Of a stretch of 64,000 nucleotides of DNA, positions 55,839 to 64,000 are shown piece by piece. Both the position numbers and the translations under genes were made by a program. Positions within the stretch are counted from its first letter, which is position 1. Every line of letters begins with the position of its first letter. This stretch comes from Actimicrobium antarcticum (GTDB taxonomy: Bacteria; Pseudomonadota; Gammaproteobacteria; Burkholderiales; Burkholderiaceae_D): the NCBI RefSeq assembly GCF_039536745.1, contig NZ_BAAAZE010000003.1:62001-126000 (forward strand). The letters are read 5' to 3'. Below the pieces are notes generated by a model. That model was not told where the DNA came from. It worked only from the letters and a program-made list of their open reading frames with translations, and searched no databases.

Positions 55839-57038
55839 TCACTTCGCCCCCGCCTCGTACCACGTCCCAATCACCGCCCGTTCATCTTCGGTAATCCCCG
55901 TCAGATTCCCGATCGGCATCGCCTTCAACTGCACCACCTGCTTGTAAATCGCCGCTGCATGCTGCCGAATCAGTTCAGGCCGATGCAGTTGCACCCCCAG
56001 CGGCGCCGCCGAAAAACCCGCTTGCGTCGGATGCGCGGCGTGACACGCCACACAGCGCTGTGCCACGATCGCCTGCACCTGCCCGAAATCCACCACTGCC
56101 GCAGTGCGCACCACCGGCTTCGGCGCAATCGCCACGGCGACGGCAATCAGGATCGCCACACCGGCCAGTGGAAATCCCCACGCAACACGCCCCTTGTGGC
56201 GCAGATTAAAGAAATGCCGGATCAGCACGCCGGCTGCCATCATTGCCGCCAGCACCAGCCAGTTCCAGGCATGGCTGTAAGTCATCGCGTAATGGTTGCT
56301 GATCATGATGAACAGCACCGGCAACGTGAAGTAATTGTTGTGCACACTGCGTTGCTTGGCGCGCTGGCCGTGGATCGCCGCCGGTGCCTGGCCTGCCTGC
56401 ATCGCCGCGACCATCTTGCGCTGGCCAGGCATGATCACCATCAGCACATTGCCGACCATGATGGTGCCCAGCATCGCACCGACGTGGATGTACGCTGCGC
56501 GTCCGCTCAGCAGCTTTGACAGCGCGAACCCGGCAGCGACAATCAGCACGTACATCACGATCCCCAGCAGGGCGTCGTGCTTTCCCAGCGGCGAGCGGCA
56601 CAACAGGTCGTAGACGGTCCAGCCGATGACCAGCGTAGCTAGTCCGATGCCAACCGCCTGCCAGGTCGACAGGTCGGCCACCGAGCGGTCAATCATCATG
56701 GCCGACGCATTGAAGTAGTACACGATGCAGAGCAACGAGAAGCCGGAGATCCATGTCCAGTAGGCTTCCCACTTGAACCAGTGCAGTGTCGGCGGCAAGG
56801 TCGCCGGCGCTACCAGGTATTTTTGCGGGTTATAAAAACCGCCGCCGTGCACCGCCCACAGTTCGCCGGAGACACCCCGCAAAGCGAGCTCGGAGCCGGG
56901 CGCGGGCGGGCGGATCGAGTTGTCCAACCAGACAAAATAGAACGACGCGCCGATCCAGGCGATGCCGGTAATCAGATGCAACCAGCGCACCAGCAAGTTG
57001 AGCCAGTCGATTCCGTACGTGAGTAAAAAAGCGTCCAT
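55839..57038 (-). CDS. puuD: Urate hydroxylase PuuD (membrane protein with C-terminal cytochrome c)
   Basis: 399 residues from ATG 57038 (MDAFLLTYGIDWLNLLVRW). Eight membrane helices of the DUF989 urate hydroxylase, then a soluble cytochrome c domain with heme motif CVACH at 329-333 and Met in KAMPIGN. Converts urate to 5-hydroxyisourate with electron flow to the respiratory chain, replacing soluble uricase. Divergent from a LysR gene. Confidence 0.92.
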   Translation of the reverse strand: MDAFLLTYGIDWLNLLVRWLHLITGIAWIGASFYFVWLDNSIRPPAPGSELALRGVSGELWAVHGGGFYNPQKYLVAPATLPPTLHWFKWEAYWTWISGFSLLCIVYYFNASAMMIDRSVADLSTWQAVGIGLATLVIGWTVYDLLCRSPLGKHDALLGIVMYVLIVAAGFALSKLLSGRAAYIHVGAMLGTIMVGNVLMVIMPGQRKMVAAMQAGQAPAAIHGQRAKQRSVHNNYFTLPVLFIMISNHYAMTYSHAWNWLVLAAMMAAGVLIRHFFNLRHKGRVAWGFPLAGVAILIAVAVAIAPKPVVRTAAVVDFGQVQAIVAQRCVACHAAHPTQAGFSAAPLGVQLHRPELIRQHAAAIYKQVVQLKAMPIGNLTGITEDERAVIGTWYEAGAK

Positions 57039-57133
57039 GCAGTCCCCGTGATTGAAATTCGACAGCCCTCGCAAACACTGCGACCAGTCTCTGAAAGATA
57101 CGGAAAAACGGCGCTCAACTCATGCAACTTACC

Positions 57134-57148
57134 GTATATTTCACATAC
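57134..57148. promoter_or_regulatory. Possible LysR-type operator in the puuD-LysR gap
   Basis: GTAT-N7-ATAC gives an LTTR-like T-N11-A dyad 24 bp before the LysR ATG and 96 bp from the puuD start. Position and shape fit autoregulation and puuD control; not experimentally supported. Confidence 0.45.
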
Positions 57149-57171
57149 CCGATTCAATATAAGGCAATGCC

Positions 57172-58113
57172 ATGTCCGGCCAACTTCCCGACCATCTCGA
57201 CATCCACCTGATCCGGATCCTGTACATGCTGCTGTCCGAAAAAAGCGTCTCGCGCGTGGCCCTGAAACTGAACCAGCCACAACCGTCGATCTCGGCTTCG
57301 CTGCGCAAACTGCGCGAGCTGACCGGCGACCCGCTGCTGGTGCGTGGCGCGCGCGGCATGGTACCAACCCAGCATGGCGAAAGCCTGCTCAAACCGGCCA
57401 AGCGCATCCTGGTCGAAACCGAGCGCCTGTTCGTGCGCAAGGTCCCGTTCATCGCGCAGGACGAAGGACGTACATTCCACATCGCCGCACCGGATTATCT
57501 GGACAGCCAGTTCCTGCCCAACGTGGTCTCCAGCCTGCGCCGCGAATCGCCGAAGAGCAAGCTGGTGATCCACGGCCTCGGCCCGGAAATCGACTACATC
57601 CGCCTGCTGTCGGACGGCGACCTCGACCTCGTCATCGCCAACTGGGGCGAACCGCCGGCCCACCTGCACCTGTCGAAATTATTCGAAGACACGATTGCCT
57701 GCTTCATGCACAGCGAATGTGCCTACGCCAAACGCACCGGCCCGGACGCCATGACGGTCGAGGATTATCTGAGCCTGCCGCATGTCGCGCCGGCACAGAC
57801 GATGGCCGGCTACAACGGTGTCATCGAAGGCTTCCTGGCCAAGCAGGGCCTGAAGCGCAACGTCACCGTGCAATCGGCGTTCTTCGGATTGATTCCGTAC
57901 ATGCTGACGCAGACGGACCTGGTATTGACGACCGGTGAACAGTTCTTGCGGTTTTATGAAAAGACGCTACCGCTCAAGCGGTTCACGGTGCCGGTGAAGT
58001 TTCCGAAGATGCGGTATTACCAGCTTTGGCATGATCGGGTGCATCAGTCGAATGAGCACAAGTGGTTGCGCGATTTGATTACCGGGGCAGCGAAAGGGCT
58101 GACCATGCGGTGA
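57172..58113 (+). CDS. LysR-family regulator next to puuD
   Basis: 313 residues. N-terminal helix-turn-helix about 10-70 (LYMLLSEKSVSRVALKLNQPQPSISASLRKLRELTG), effector domain to the end. AAGG lies 7 bp before the ATG. Divergent from puuD and beside uraH, so it likely senses urate or a breakdown product; this is inference from context. Confidence 0.9.
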   Translation: MSGQLPDHLDIHLIRILYMLLSEKSVSRVALKLNQPQPSISASLRKLRELTGDPLLVRGARGMVPTQHGESLLKPAKRILVETERLFVRKVPFIAQDEGRTFHIAAPDYLDSQFLPNVVSSLRRESPKSKLVIHGLGPEIDYIRLLSDGDLDLVIANWGEPPAHLHLSKLFEDTIACFMHSECAYAKRTGPDAMTVEDYLSLPHVAPAQTMAGYNGVIEGFLAKQGLKRNVTVQSAFFGLIPYMLTQTDLVLTTGEQFLRFYEKTLPLKRFTVPVKFPKMRYYQLWHDRVHQSNEHKWLRDLITGAAKGLTMR

Positions 58114-58159
58114 ACGAATGCGAAGCACAACGCCGGCAAACGTTGCGCTTGCCTCTCAT

Positions 58160-58513
58160 TCAGCTCCCCCGGTACGTCGAATACGCCCAGGGCGACACCA
58201 GCAGCGGCACGTGATAATTCTCCTGCGCACTGGCAATCCCGAAGCCCAGCGTCACCCGATCCACAAACCGCGGCACCGGCACCACGACTCCCTGCGCAGC
58301 AAAGTAATCGCCAGCGGCAAAGACCAGTTCATACATCCCGACCCGCAACCCTGCGCCTTCCAGCAACGGCGCATCACAGCGTCCATCGCTGTTGGTCATG
58401 ACACGGCTTAATAACGTCCGCACCCCCAGATCGATTGCGTACAATTCAATTGCGACTCCCACCCCTGGCTTGCCCGTGGTGATATCCAGCACATGCGTAC
58501 TCAGCTTCCCCAT
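58160..58513 (-). CDS. uraH: 5-Hydroxyisourate hydrolase
   Basis: 117 residues from ATG 58513, supported by GGAGG 5 bp upstream. Transthyretin-like fold: N-terminal LSTHVLDITTGKPG, the middle RCDAPLL, and C-terminal SPWAYSTYRGS, the diagnostic YRGS tail. Hydrolyses 5-hydroxyisourate to OHCU, the substrate of UraD. Converges with the LysR gene. Confidence 0.95.
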   Translation of the reverse strand: MGKLSTHVLDITTGKPGVGVAIELYAIDLGVRTLLSRVMTNSDGRCDAPLLEGAGLRVGMYELVFAAGDYFAAQGVVVPVPRFVDRVTLGFGIASAQENYHVPLLVSPWAYSTYRGS

Positions 58514-58582
58514 TCCAACCTCCATATTCACACCATGAACCTGCCTATCACAAACAGCATATAACGATGCACCCCGGGGGAT

Positions 58583-58604
58583 ATAGTATCGAGCGTATAA
58601 CTAT
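58583..58604. promoter_or_regulatory. Dyad in the uraH / uraD-allC divergent region
   Basis: ATAGT at 58583-58587 and ACTAT at 58600-58604 face each other across 12 bases in an AT-rich stretch that interrupts GC-rich sequence, 70 bp ahead of uraH. It may be the operator or promoter core. The 256-bp gap otherwise shows no gene. Confidence 0.35.
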
Positions 58605-58769
58605 CATCACATCCGACCGTGAAGAGGCGCAGCGTGAGCAGCCCGAGACGCCCCGCACGCAGTGGCCAGACAGCACGCGTGCCGCCACCGCAGTTTGTGC
58701 TGAATGACGAAACCTCCGCATCGATATCGCCAGTTACTGGCCCACCACGCATTTCTACAAGGCCAACGC

Positions 58770-60521
58770 ATGACGACGACACTGGATTACCTCAATACCT
58801 GCGATGCCGAAACGTTCGCACTGACCCTGTCCGGCATCTACGAGCACTCGCCGTGGATACCGCAGCGTACCGCGTCAGCAAGACCGTTCGCTACCGCCAC
58901 CGCACTGAAACTGGCATTGCAGCAAACCGTCAGCGACGCCAGCGACGCGGATCAGCTGAACCTGATCCGCGCCCATCCGGAACTGGTCGGCAAAGCCGAC
59001 GTTGCACTGACCACCGAATCCACCAACGAACAGACCGCGGCCGGATTGCATCTGTGCAGCGCCGACGAGTTCGCCACGCTGCAGCAATGCAATGCGGCCT
59101 ACAACCTGCGTTTCGATTTTCCGTTCATTTTGGCGGTCAAGGGACCGGATGGTCTTGGCCTGACACGCGAGGCCATCATCCGTGCCTTCAAACGCCGCCT
59201 GACCCATCAGGTCGCCGATGAAATCGCAGAAAACCTGCGCCAGATCAGTCGCATCGCCGAACTGCGCCTCAACGATCTGCTCGATACACAGCCTGCGATG
59301 GGCTTGCAGATCATGGCCTGGAGCGAGGTCATCGGCGCCTGGTCCGACGACGCCAGCGGCCTGACCTGCGCCTATCTCACCGAGGCCCATCGGCAGACCG
59401 CAGCACAGATGGTCCAATGGATGCAGGACGCCGGCATGACCGCATCGATCGATGCCGTGGGCAATGTAGTCGGCCGCTACCAGTCCGATCACCCCGATGC
59501 CAAAACCCTGATGACCGGATCGCATTACGACACCGTCCGCAACGGTGGCACCTACGATGGCCGCGAAGGCATCCTGCTGCCGATCGCGGTGATCCGGCAC
59601 CTGCACCAGCGCGGCGAAAAGCTGCCCTTCCATCTGGAAGTGATCGGCTTTGCCGAGGAAGAAGGGGTGCGCTACAAAAGTACTTTCCTGGGCAGCAATG
59701 CGGTCACCGGCCACTTCGACATGTCGCTGCTGGCACGCACCGATGCCGATGGCATCACGATGCGCGACGCGCTGGAATTTGCCGGCCATGACTTCACGCA
59801 AATCCCCGCCATCGCCCGCAATCGGGCCGACTATCTCGGCTTCATCGAAGTCCATATCGAACAGGGGCCGGTCCTGCTGCAACGCAATCTGCCGGTCGGC
59901 ATCGTCACCTCGATTGCCGGCAGTTGCCGTTATCTGGTCACGCTGACAGGGATGGCCAGCCATGCCGGCACCACGCCAATGACGATGCGCAAGGACGCTG
60001 CTGCCGCTGCCGCCGAAATCATCCTGCTGGTCGAGCAGCGCTGCAGCGGCATCACGTCGCTGGTTGGCACGGTCGGCCAGTTGCAGGTGCCCGGCGGGTC
60101 CGTCAACGTGATCCCTGGCGTGTGCAACCTGTCGCTCGACATCCGCGCCGCCGACGACAGCGTGCGCGATGCGGCCGTGGCCGATATCCTCAGTGGCATC
60201 GAGGCGATCTGCGCACGCCGCCAGGTCGACACGCAACTCGAACTGACCATGCGCGCAGCCGCCGCGCCGTGCGCGCCGTGGCTGATGCAGCAACTCGCCG
60301 CGGCCACCGAACGCGCCGGCGTCGCGCCCTTCATGCTGCTTTCCGGTGCCGGTCACGATGCGATGTCGCTGGTGAATCTGACCGATGTGGCGATGCTGTT
60401 TACGCGTTGTGGCAATGGCGGCATCAGCCACAATCCGCTGGAGACCATGACGGCCGATGACGCCGAGTTATCGGCGCACATCCTGCTCGATTTCCTGCGT
60501 CACTTCACGCCCAAAGCATGA
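58770..60521 (+). CDS. OHCU decarboxylase - allantoate amidohydrolase fusion
   Basis: 583 residues from ATG 58770 with AAGG upstream. Residues 1-172 are UraD (catalytic H69 in RAHPELVGKADVAL, then STNEQTAAGL and CNAAYNLRFDFPFI), converting OHCU to S-allantoin. Residues about 173-583 are an M20 peptidase-like AllC: metal site GSHYDTVRNGGTYDGREG, VIGFAEEEGV, EVHIEQGPVL and the final GISHNPLE. AllC opens allantoate. No stop or frameshift lies between them; the linker is a few residues (LDTQPAMG). Its stop overlaps the following deaminase start by 4 bp. Confidence 0.93.
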   Translation: MTTTLDYLNTCDAETFALTLSGIYEHSPWIPQRTASARPFATATALKLALQQTVSDASDADQLNLIRAHPELVGKADVALTTESTNEQTAAGLHLCSADEFATLQQCNAAYNLRFDFPFILAVKGPDGLGLTREAIIRAFKRRLTHQVADEIAENLRQISRIAELRLNDLLDTQPAMGLQIMAWSEVIGAWSDDASGLTCAYLTEAHRQTAAQMVQWMQDAGMTASIDAVGNVVGRYQSDHPDAKTLMTGSHYDTVRNGGTYDGREGILLPIAVIRHLHQRGEKLPFHLEVIGFAEEEGVRYKSTFLGSNAVTGHFDMSLLARTDADGITMRDALEFAGHDFTQIPAIARNRADYLGFIEVHIEQGPVLLQRNLPVGIVTSIAGSCRYLVTLTGMASHAGTTPMTMRKDAAAAAAEIILLVEQRCSGITSLVGTVGQLQVPGGSVNVIPGVCNLSLDIRAADDSVRDAAVADILSGIEAICARRQVDTQLELTMRAAAAPCAPWLMQQLAAATERAGVAPFMLLSGAGHDAMSLVNLTDVAMLFTRCGNGGISHNPLETMTADDAELSAHILLDFLRHFTPKA

Positions 60522-61867
60522 GTACCCTGCTGATCCGCCATGCCCGCGTGCTGGTCACGATGGACGCCGCCCGCCGTGAAATCGGCGACGGTGCAATCTT
60601 CATCCGCAACAACGTGATCGAGCAGGTCGGCACCAGCGCCGAGTTGCCCGACCAGGCCGACGAGATCATCGACGCCACCGGCCACGTGGTCCTGCCCGGC
60701 CTGATCAACACCCACCACCACATGTTCCAGAGCCTGACCCGCGCCATTCCGGCTGCGCAGGATGTCGAACTGTTCGACTGGCTGCGCCACCTGTATCCGA
60801 TCTGGTCCGGCCTGACACCGCCGATGATCGAAGCCTCGACCCAGACCGCGATGGCCGAGCTGATGCTGTCGGGCTGCACCACCAGCAGCGACCATCTGTA
60901 CATCTATCCGAATGGCTGTCGGCTCGATGACAGCATTGAAGCCGCGCGGCAGATCGGCATGCGCTTTCATGCTGCGCGCGGCGCCATGAGCGTCGGTGAA
61001 TCGCAGGGCGGGCTGCCACCGGACCGGCTGGTCGAAGACGAAGCCGCGATCCTGCGCGACACGCAGCGCCTGATCGAAACCCACCACGACGCCTGCCGCC
61101 ATGCCATGACCCGCATCGTGGTCGCGCCCTGCTCGCCGTTTTCGGTATCACCCGACCTGATGCGAGAATCGGCGCTGCTGGCGCGCGGTCATCATGTCTC
61201 GCTGCACACCCACCTGGCCGAGAACAGCAACGACGTCGCCTACAGCCGTGAAAAATTCAACATGACGCCAGCGCAATACGCCGAATCCTGCGGCTGGGTC
61301 GGTCCCGATGTCTGGCACGCGCACTGCGTCCAGCTCGACCCGAAAGGCATCGCGCTGTTTGCGCGCACCGGCACGGGTGTGGCGCACTGTGCGTGTTCGA
61401 ACATGCGGCTGGCGTCCGGGATTGCACCGGTGCGGGCGATGCTGGATGCCGGCGTGCCGGTCGGTTTGGGCGTGGATGGCAGTGCGTCCAATGATGGCGC
61501 ACACATGCTCGGCGAGGTGCGGCAAGCGATGCTGCTGCAACGGGTCGGTTTCGGTCCGACTGCGATGACGGCGCGGCAGGCACTGGAAATGGCCACGCTG
61601 GGCGGCGCCAAGGTACTCAATCGCGATGACATCGGCGCGCTGGCGCCGGGCATGTCGGCCGATGTGGTGATGTTCGACATGGCGCAGATCGGGTATGCGG
61701 GCGCGCTGCATGACCCGGTGGCGGCGCTGGTGTTTTGTACGCCGACGACGGTCTCGGTGAGCGTGATCAACGGACGGGTGGTGGTGCGGGAGGGCCAGTG
61801 TACGACGGTGGATCTGGGGGTGGTGGTGGAGCGGCATAACCGGTTGGCGGCGGAACTGGTGGGGTGA
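60518..61867 (+). CDS. 8-Oxoguanine deaminase / guanine-type amidohydrolase
   Basis: 449 residues. Amidohydrolase fold with the metal-binding HHH at 66-68 (NTHHHMFQSLTRAIPAAQDV), His at LHTHLAEN, WHAHCVQLD and the metal Asp in VGLGVDGSASND. The NTHHHMFQ / AIPAAQDVELFDWL pattern fits 8-oxoguanine deaminase rather than guanine deaminase. The product is urate, feeding PuuD. Overlaps the fusion gene stop by ATGA. Confidence 0.9.
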   Translation: MSTLLIRHARVLVTMDAARREIGDGAIFIRNNVIEQVGTSAELPDQADEIIDATGHVVLPGLINTHHHMFQSLTRAIPAAQDVELFDWLRHLYPIWSGLTPPMIEASTQTAMAELMLSGCTTSSDHLYIYPNGCRLDDSIEAARQIGMRFHAARGAMSVGESQGGLPPDRLVEDEAAILRDTQRLIETHHDACRHAMTRIVVAPCSPFSVSPDLMRESALLARGHHVSLHTHLAENSNDVAYSREKFNMTPAQYAESCGWVGPDVWHAHCVQLDPKGIALFARTGTGVAHCACSNMRLASGIAPVRAMLDAGVPVGLGVDGSASNDGAHMLGEVRQAMLLQRVGFGPTAMTARQALEMATLGGAKVLNRDDIGALAPGMSADVVMFDMAQIGYAGALHDPVAALVFCTPTTVSVSVINGRVVVREGQCTTVDLGVVVERHNRLAAELVG

Positions 61868-61889
61868 CGACGCCGGTTTGCAGCGGCTG

Positions 61890-62753
61890 ATAAATTACTC
61901 TGGCCCTGCTTGCGGATTCCGACGTAAGCAGATCGCGACCGCCGCTGCCGGTGCACCACGGCGGCACTCCGCAATCCGTTTGCGGGGTCAGAGTAATTTT
62001 CGCGATACCCCTGCGAAAAAAAACTCTGACCCCGGAAACTGGCGTGTGCAGCGTGCTACCTCCGCACACCCGCACCGCCCGCTCTTGCCAACGGCTGCCA
62101 GCAGTCGCAAATCACATCCGTCGCACTTACCAACCGCCGCAAGACACATCAGCAGCAACCAGGGTCAGAGTTTTTTTTCGCAACGTTTCACCGCGAAAAT
62201 TACTCTGACCCTGCTTGCGGATTCCAGCGCACGCAGATCGCGACCGCCGCTGCCGATGCGCCACGCACGGCACTCCGCAATCCGTTTGCGGGGTCAGAGT
62301 AATTTTCGCGATACCCCTGCGAAAAAAAACTCTGACCCCGGAAACTGGCGTCTGCAGCGTGCTACCTCCGTACACCCGCACCACCCGCTCTTGCCAACGG
62401 TCGCCAACCACATCAGTCGCTTTTGCAAACCACCGCAAGCCACATCGGTCGTTTTTACCAACCGCCGAAAGCCACATCAGTCGCTTTTACCAACCACCGC
62501 AAACCACACCAGCAGCAACCAGGGTCAGAGTTTTTTTTCGCAACGTTTCACCGCGAAAATTACTCTGACCCTGCTTGCGAATTCCGGAGCACGCTGATCG
62601 CGACCGTCGCTGACGGTGTGCCACGACTGAATAATTAGGGTCAGAGTCAATTAATCACAGACCAATGCGACCGCGATCAGTCGCACTCCGCAATCCGTGT
62701 GCGGGGTCAGAGTAATTTTCGCGATAAGGCCTGCGAAAAAAAACTCTGACCCC
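61890..62753. repeat. REPIN-like island 3
   Basis: A truncated type A remnant at about 61892-61910; type B at 61984-62034; type A at 62160-62213; type B at 62289-62339; type A at 62520-62573; a solo AGGGTCAGAGTCAATTAATC head near 62637; type B at 62703-62753. Alternating A and B orientation with the same spacers as islands 1 and 2. It separates the deaminase gene from the BMP gene. Confidence 0.9.
62418..62513. repeat. 32-bp tandem repeat inside REPIN island 3
   Basis: Three 32-bp units (62418-62449, 62450-62481, 62482-62513) of the CGCTTTTACCAACC ... AAGCCACATCAGT type, plus a partial copy before them. They are an expansion of the spacer that occurs once between hairpins elsewhere. Confidence 0.85.
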
Positions 62754-62838
62754 GGAAACTGGCTTCTGCGGCATGCCACCTCCACGCAACCACACCACTG
62801 CCCCCGGAACCTGCCGCGTGCAGCATGCCACCTCCCAC

Positions 62839-62883
62839 AAAAACAAAAAGCCCCGTTCACCGATATCACGCAGTGAACGAGGC
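62839..62883 (-). terminator. Intrinsic terminator after the BMP binding-protein gene
   Basis: On the minus strand, GCCTCGTTCAC pairs with GTGAACGGGGC (62850-62883), followed by TTTTTGTTTTTG. Placed about 20 bp after the stop at 62903. Confidence 0.9.
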
Positions 62884-62902
62884 CAGCAAAACTCCCAGGC
62901 AC

Positions 62903-63973
62903 TTACTTCGTCGGCAATTTCCCCGCCACGCCTTCCACGTAATAATCCATCTTGTTCAACGCCTCATCACTCATCGGCCCCTTCTCCAGACGGACCTTGC
63001 CGTCGTTATCCCTGACCGGACCAGCGAACGGCACCAGCGTGCCCGCGACGATGTCTTTCTCTTTCGCGGCCAGCAGGGTTTTCACATCCGCCGGGACTGC
63101 CGCGCTGATATTTTCCAGCTTGACCATGCCGTCCTTGATGCCGCCCCAGACGCTGGTCGGCTTCCATTTGCCATCGATGACGGCCTGCGCTTCTTTCGTG
63201 TAGTAAGCACCCCAGTGATGCGTGACCGCACCGAGCTGGGCTTTCGGGCCGAACTTTTTCATGTCGGAATGGTAGGCCACGGCGTACTTGCCTTTTTCCT
63301 CGGCGGCTTGCATCACGGCGGTCGAGTCGGTGTGGTTGGTGACCACATCGGCACCCTGGCCAATCAGCGTCAGGGTAGCGTCACGTTCCTTGCCCGGGTC
63401 GAACCAGCTGTTGACCCAGATGACCTTGACTTCGGCTTTCGGGTCGACGCTGCGCATGCCGCGCGTGAAGGCGTTGATCCCTTGCAGTACTTCGGGAATC
63501 GGAAACGCGGCGACATAACCGGCCACGTGCGTGGTCGACATCTTGGCAGCCAGGATGCCCGACAGGTAGCGCGCTTCGTAGAACCGTGCATTGGCGGTAC
63601 CGACATTGGCGGCGGTCTTGTAGCCGGTCAGGTGGATGAATTTCACATCCGGAAACTGCCTGGCCACTTTCAGCGTCGGGTTCATGTAACCGAACGAGGT
63701 GGTGATGATCAGCTTGTTGCCCTGCTGTGCGAGGTCGCTGATGACGCGTTCGGCGTCGGCGCCTTCCGGCACGTTTTCGACGAATTTGGTCTTCACCTTG
63801 GCGCCGAGATTTTTTTCCATTTCCTTGCGACCGATGTCGTGCTGCGTGGTCCAGCCTGCATCGCCGATCGGGCTGACGTAGACAAAACCGACACCGAGCG
63901 GTTCGGCAGCGTAGGCCGGGACTGACAGCACGGCGATGGCGGCAACGGCGCCACGAACGACATTTTTAAACAT
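62903..63973 (-). CDS. BMP-family ABC transporter substrate-binding lipoprotein-like protein
   Basis: 356 residues from ATG 63973 with GAGGAAC upstream. Signal peptide about 1-23 (VLSVPAYA). Bmp/PnrA fold: VGFVYVSPIGDAGWTTQHDIG, then NKLIITTSFGYMNPTLKVA and GADVVTNHTDSTAVMQAA. No lipobox Cys is obvious, so it may be a free periplasmic protein. Family members bind nucleosides or purines, matching the adjacent purine-degradation genes. Its ATPase and permease partners would lie beyond the right edge. Start region continues outside. Confidence 0.88.
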   Translation of the reverse strand: MFKNVVRGAVAAIAVLSVPAYAAEPLGVGFVYVSPIGDAGWTTQHDIGRKEMEKNLGAKVKTKFVENVPEGADAERVISDLAQQGNKLIITTSFGYMNPTLKVARQFPDVKFIHLTGYKTAANVGTANARFYEARYLSGILAAKMSTTHVAGYVAAFPIPEVLQGINAFTRGMRSVDPKAEVKVIWVNSWFDPGKERDATLTLIGQGADVVTNHTDSTAVMQAAEEKGKYAVAYHSDMKKFGPKAQLGAVTHHWGAYYTKEAQAVIDGKWKPTSVWGGIKDGMVKLENISAAVPADVKTLLAAKEKDIVAGTLVPFAGPVRDNDGKVRLEKGPMSDEALNKMDYYVEGVAGKLPTK

Positions 63974-64000
63974 GGTGTTCCTCAAGGTGTGGCTCCCGCG

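Noticed and set aside
58875..60431. 518-codon minus-strand frame opposite the uraD-allC fusion
   Set aside because: No ribosome site or motif; shadow of a gene with intact metal-binding motifs.
62418..62513. CRISPR array at the 32-bp repeats
   Set aside because: The units abut with no spacers and no cas gene is present.
61878..62638. 239-codon plus-strand frame over REPIN island 3
   Set aside because: It consists of translated hairpins and spacers; the same peptides recur at islands 1 and 2.

Overview
The window looks like a chromosomal segment of a Burkholderiales betaproteobacterium, most likely Oxalobacteraceae (Herminiimonas/Collimonas/Actimicrobium-like). This rests on gene order (queA-tgt-yajC-secD-secF; divergent proC-yggS and pilT-pilU; dxs-ispA-xseB), a PEP-CTERM protein, a B12-dependent ribonucleotide reductase and overall GC-rich coding style. 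Family assignment is inference; no rRNA or tRNA gene was found.

Layout. 1-12 kb is housekeeping: transhydrogenase alpha (cut by the left edge), Nudix and mnmA, an unknown low-complexity small protein, purB, a glutathione transferase, and the queuosine/Sec operon. 11.5-20.8 kb carries recG, oxyR, ubiA, proC, yggS, pilT and pilU. 22.2-31.2 kb carries glcDEF, an HD-GYP response regulator and a large hybrid sensor kinase. 31.6-37.5 kb carries nrdJ, a LysR regulator, a D-lactate-dehydrogenase-like flavoprotein and a cobalamin adenosyltransferase. 38.3-50.0 kb carries dxs-ispA-xseB, a Rieske oxygenase, an EamA exporter, a sulfurtransferase, a PEP-CTERM protein, a ZIP transporter, a Tat-exported dienelactone hydrolase and polA. 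50.3-64 kb is more accessory: a NitT/TauT ABC transporter, sulfite dehydrogenase (sorA, sorB), and a purine-degradation cluster (puuD, LysR, uraH, a uraD-allC fusion, 8-oxoguanine deaminase, BMP-type binding protein).

The most unusual content is non-coding. Three related ~700-770 bp imperfect palindromes (14059-14806, 20944-21650, 37576-38341) each consist of two non-identical inverted arms, each with a nested hairpin, around a core that holds 0, about 3 degenerate, or 8 perfect copies of a 12-bp tandem repeat. One copy is inverted as a unit relative to the other two. They sit at gene 3' ends, with small hairpin modules at their edges (tandem 129-bp copies at the first). A second, unrelated family of short REPIN-like hairpins with GGGTCAGAGT heads forms three islands (about 53.1-53.6, 55.3-55.8 and 61.9-62.8 kb) exactly at the borders between the ABC, sor and purine cassettes. 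No transposase or RAYT gene for either family lies in the window. A C-terminal RloB-like defence-gene remnant lies next to the second palindrome.

Functional links: purine breakdown runs 8-oxoguanine to urate (deaminase), to 5-hydroxyisourate (PuuD), to OHCU (UraH), to allantoin and later allantoate to ureido products (UraD-AllC fusion), with the allantoinase step missing here. The cobalamin adenosyltransferase can supply NrdJ with its cofactor. SorA passes sulfite electrons to the cytochrome SorB.
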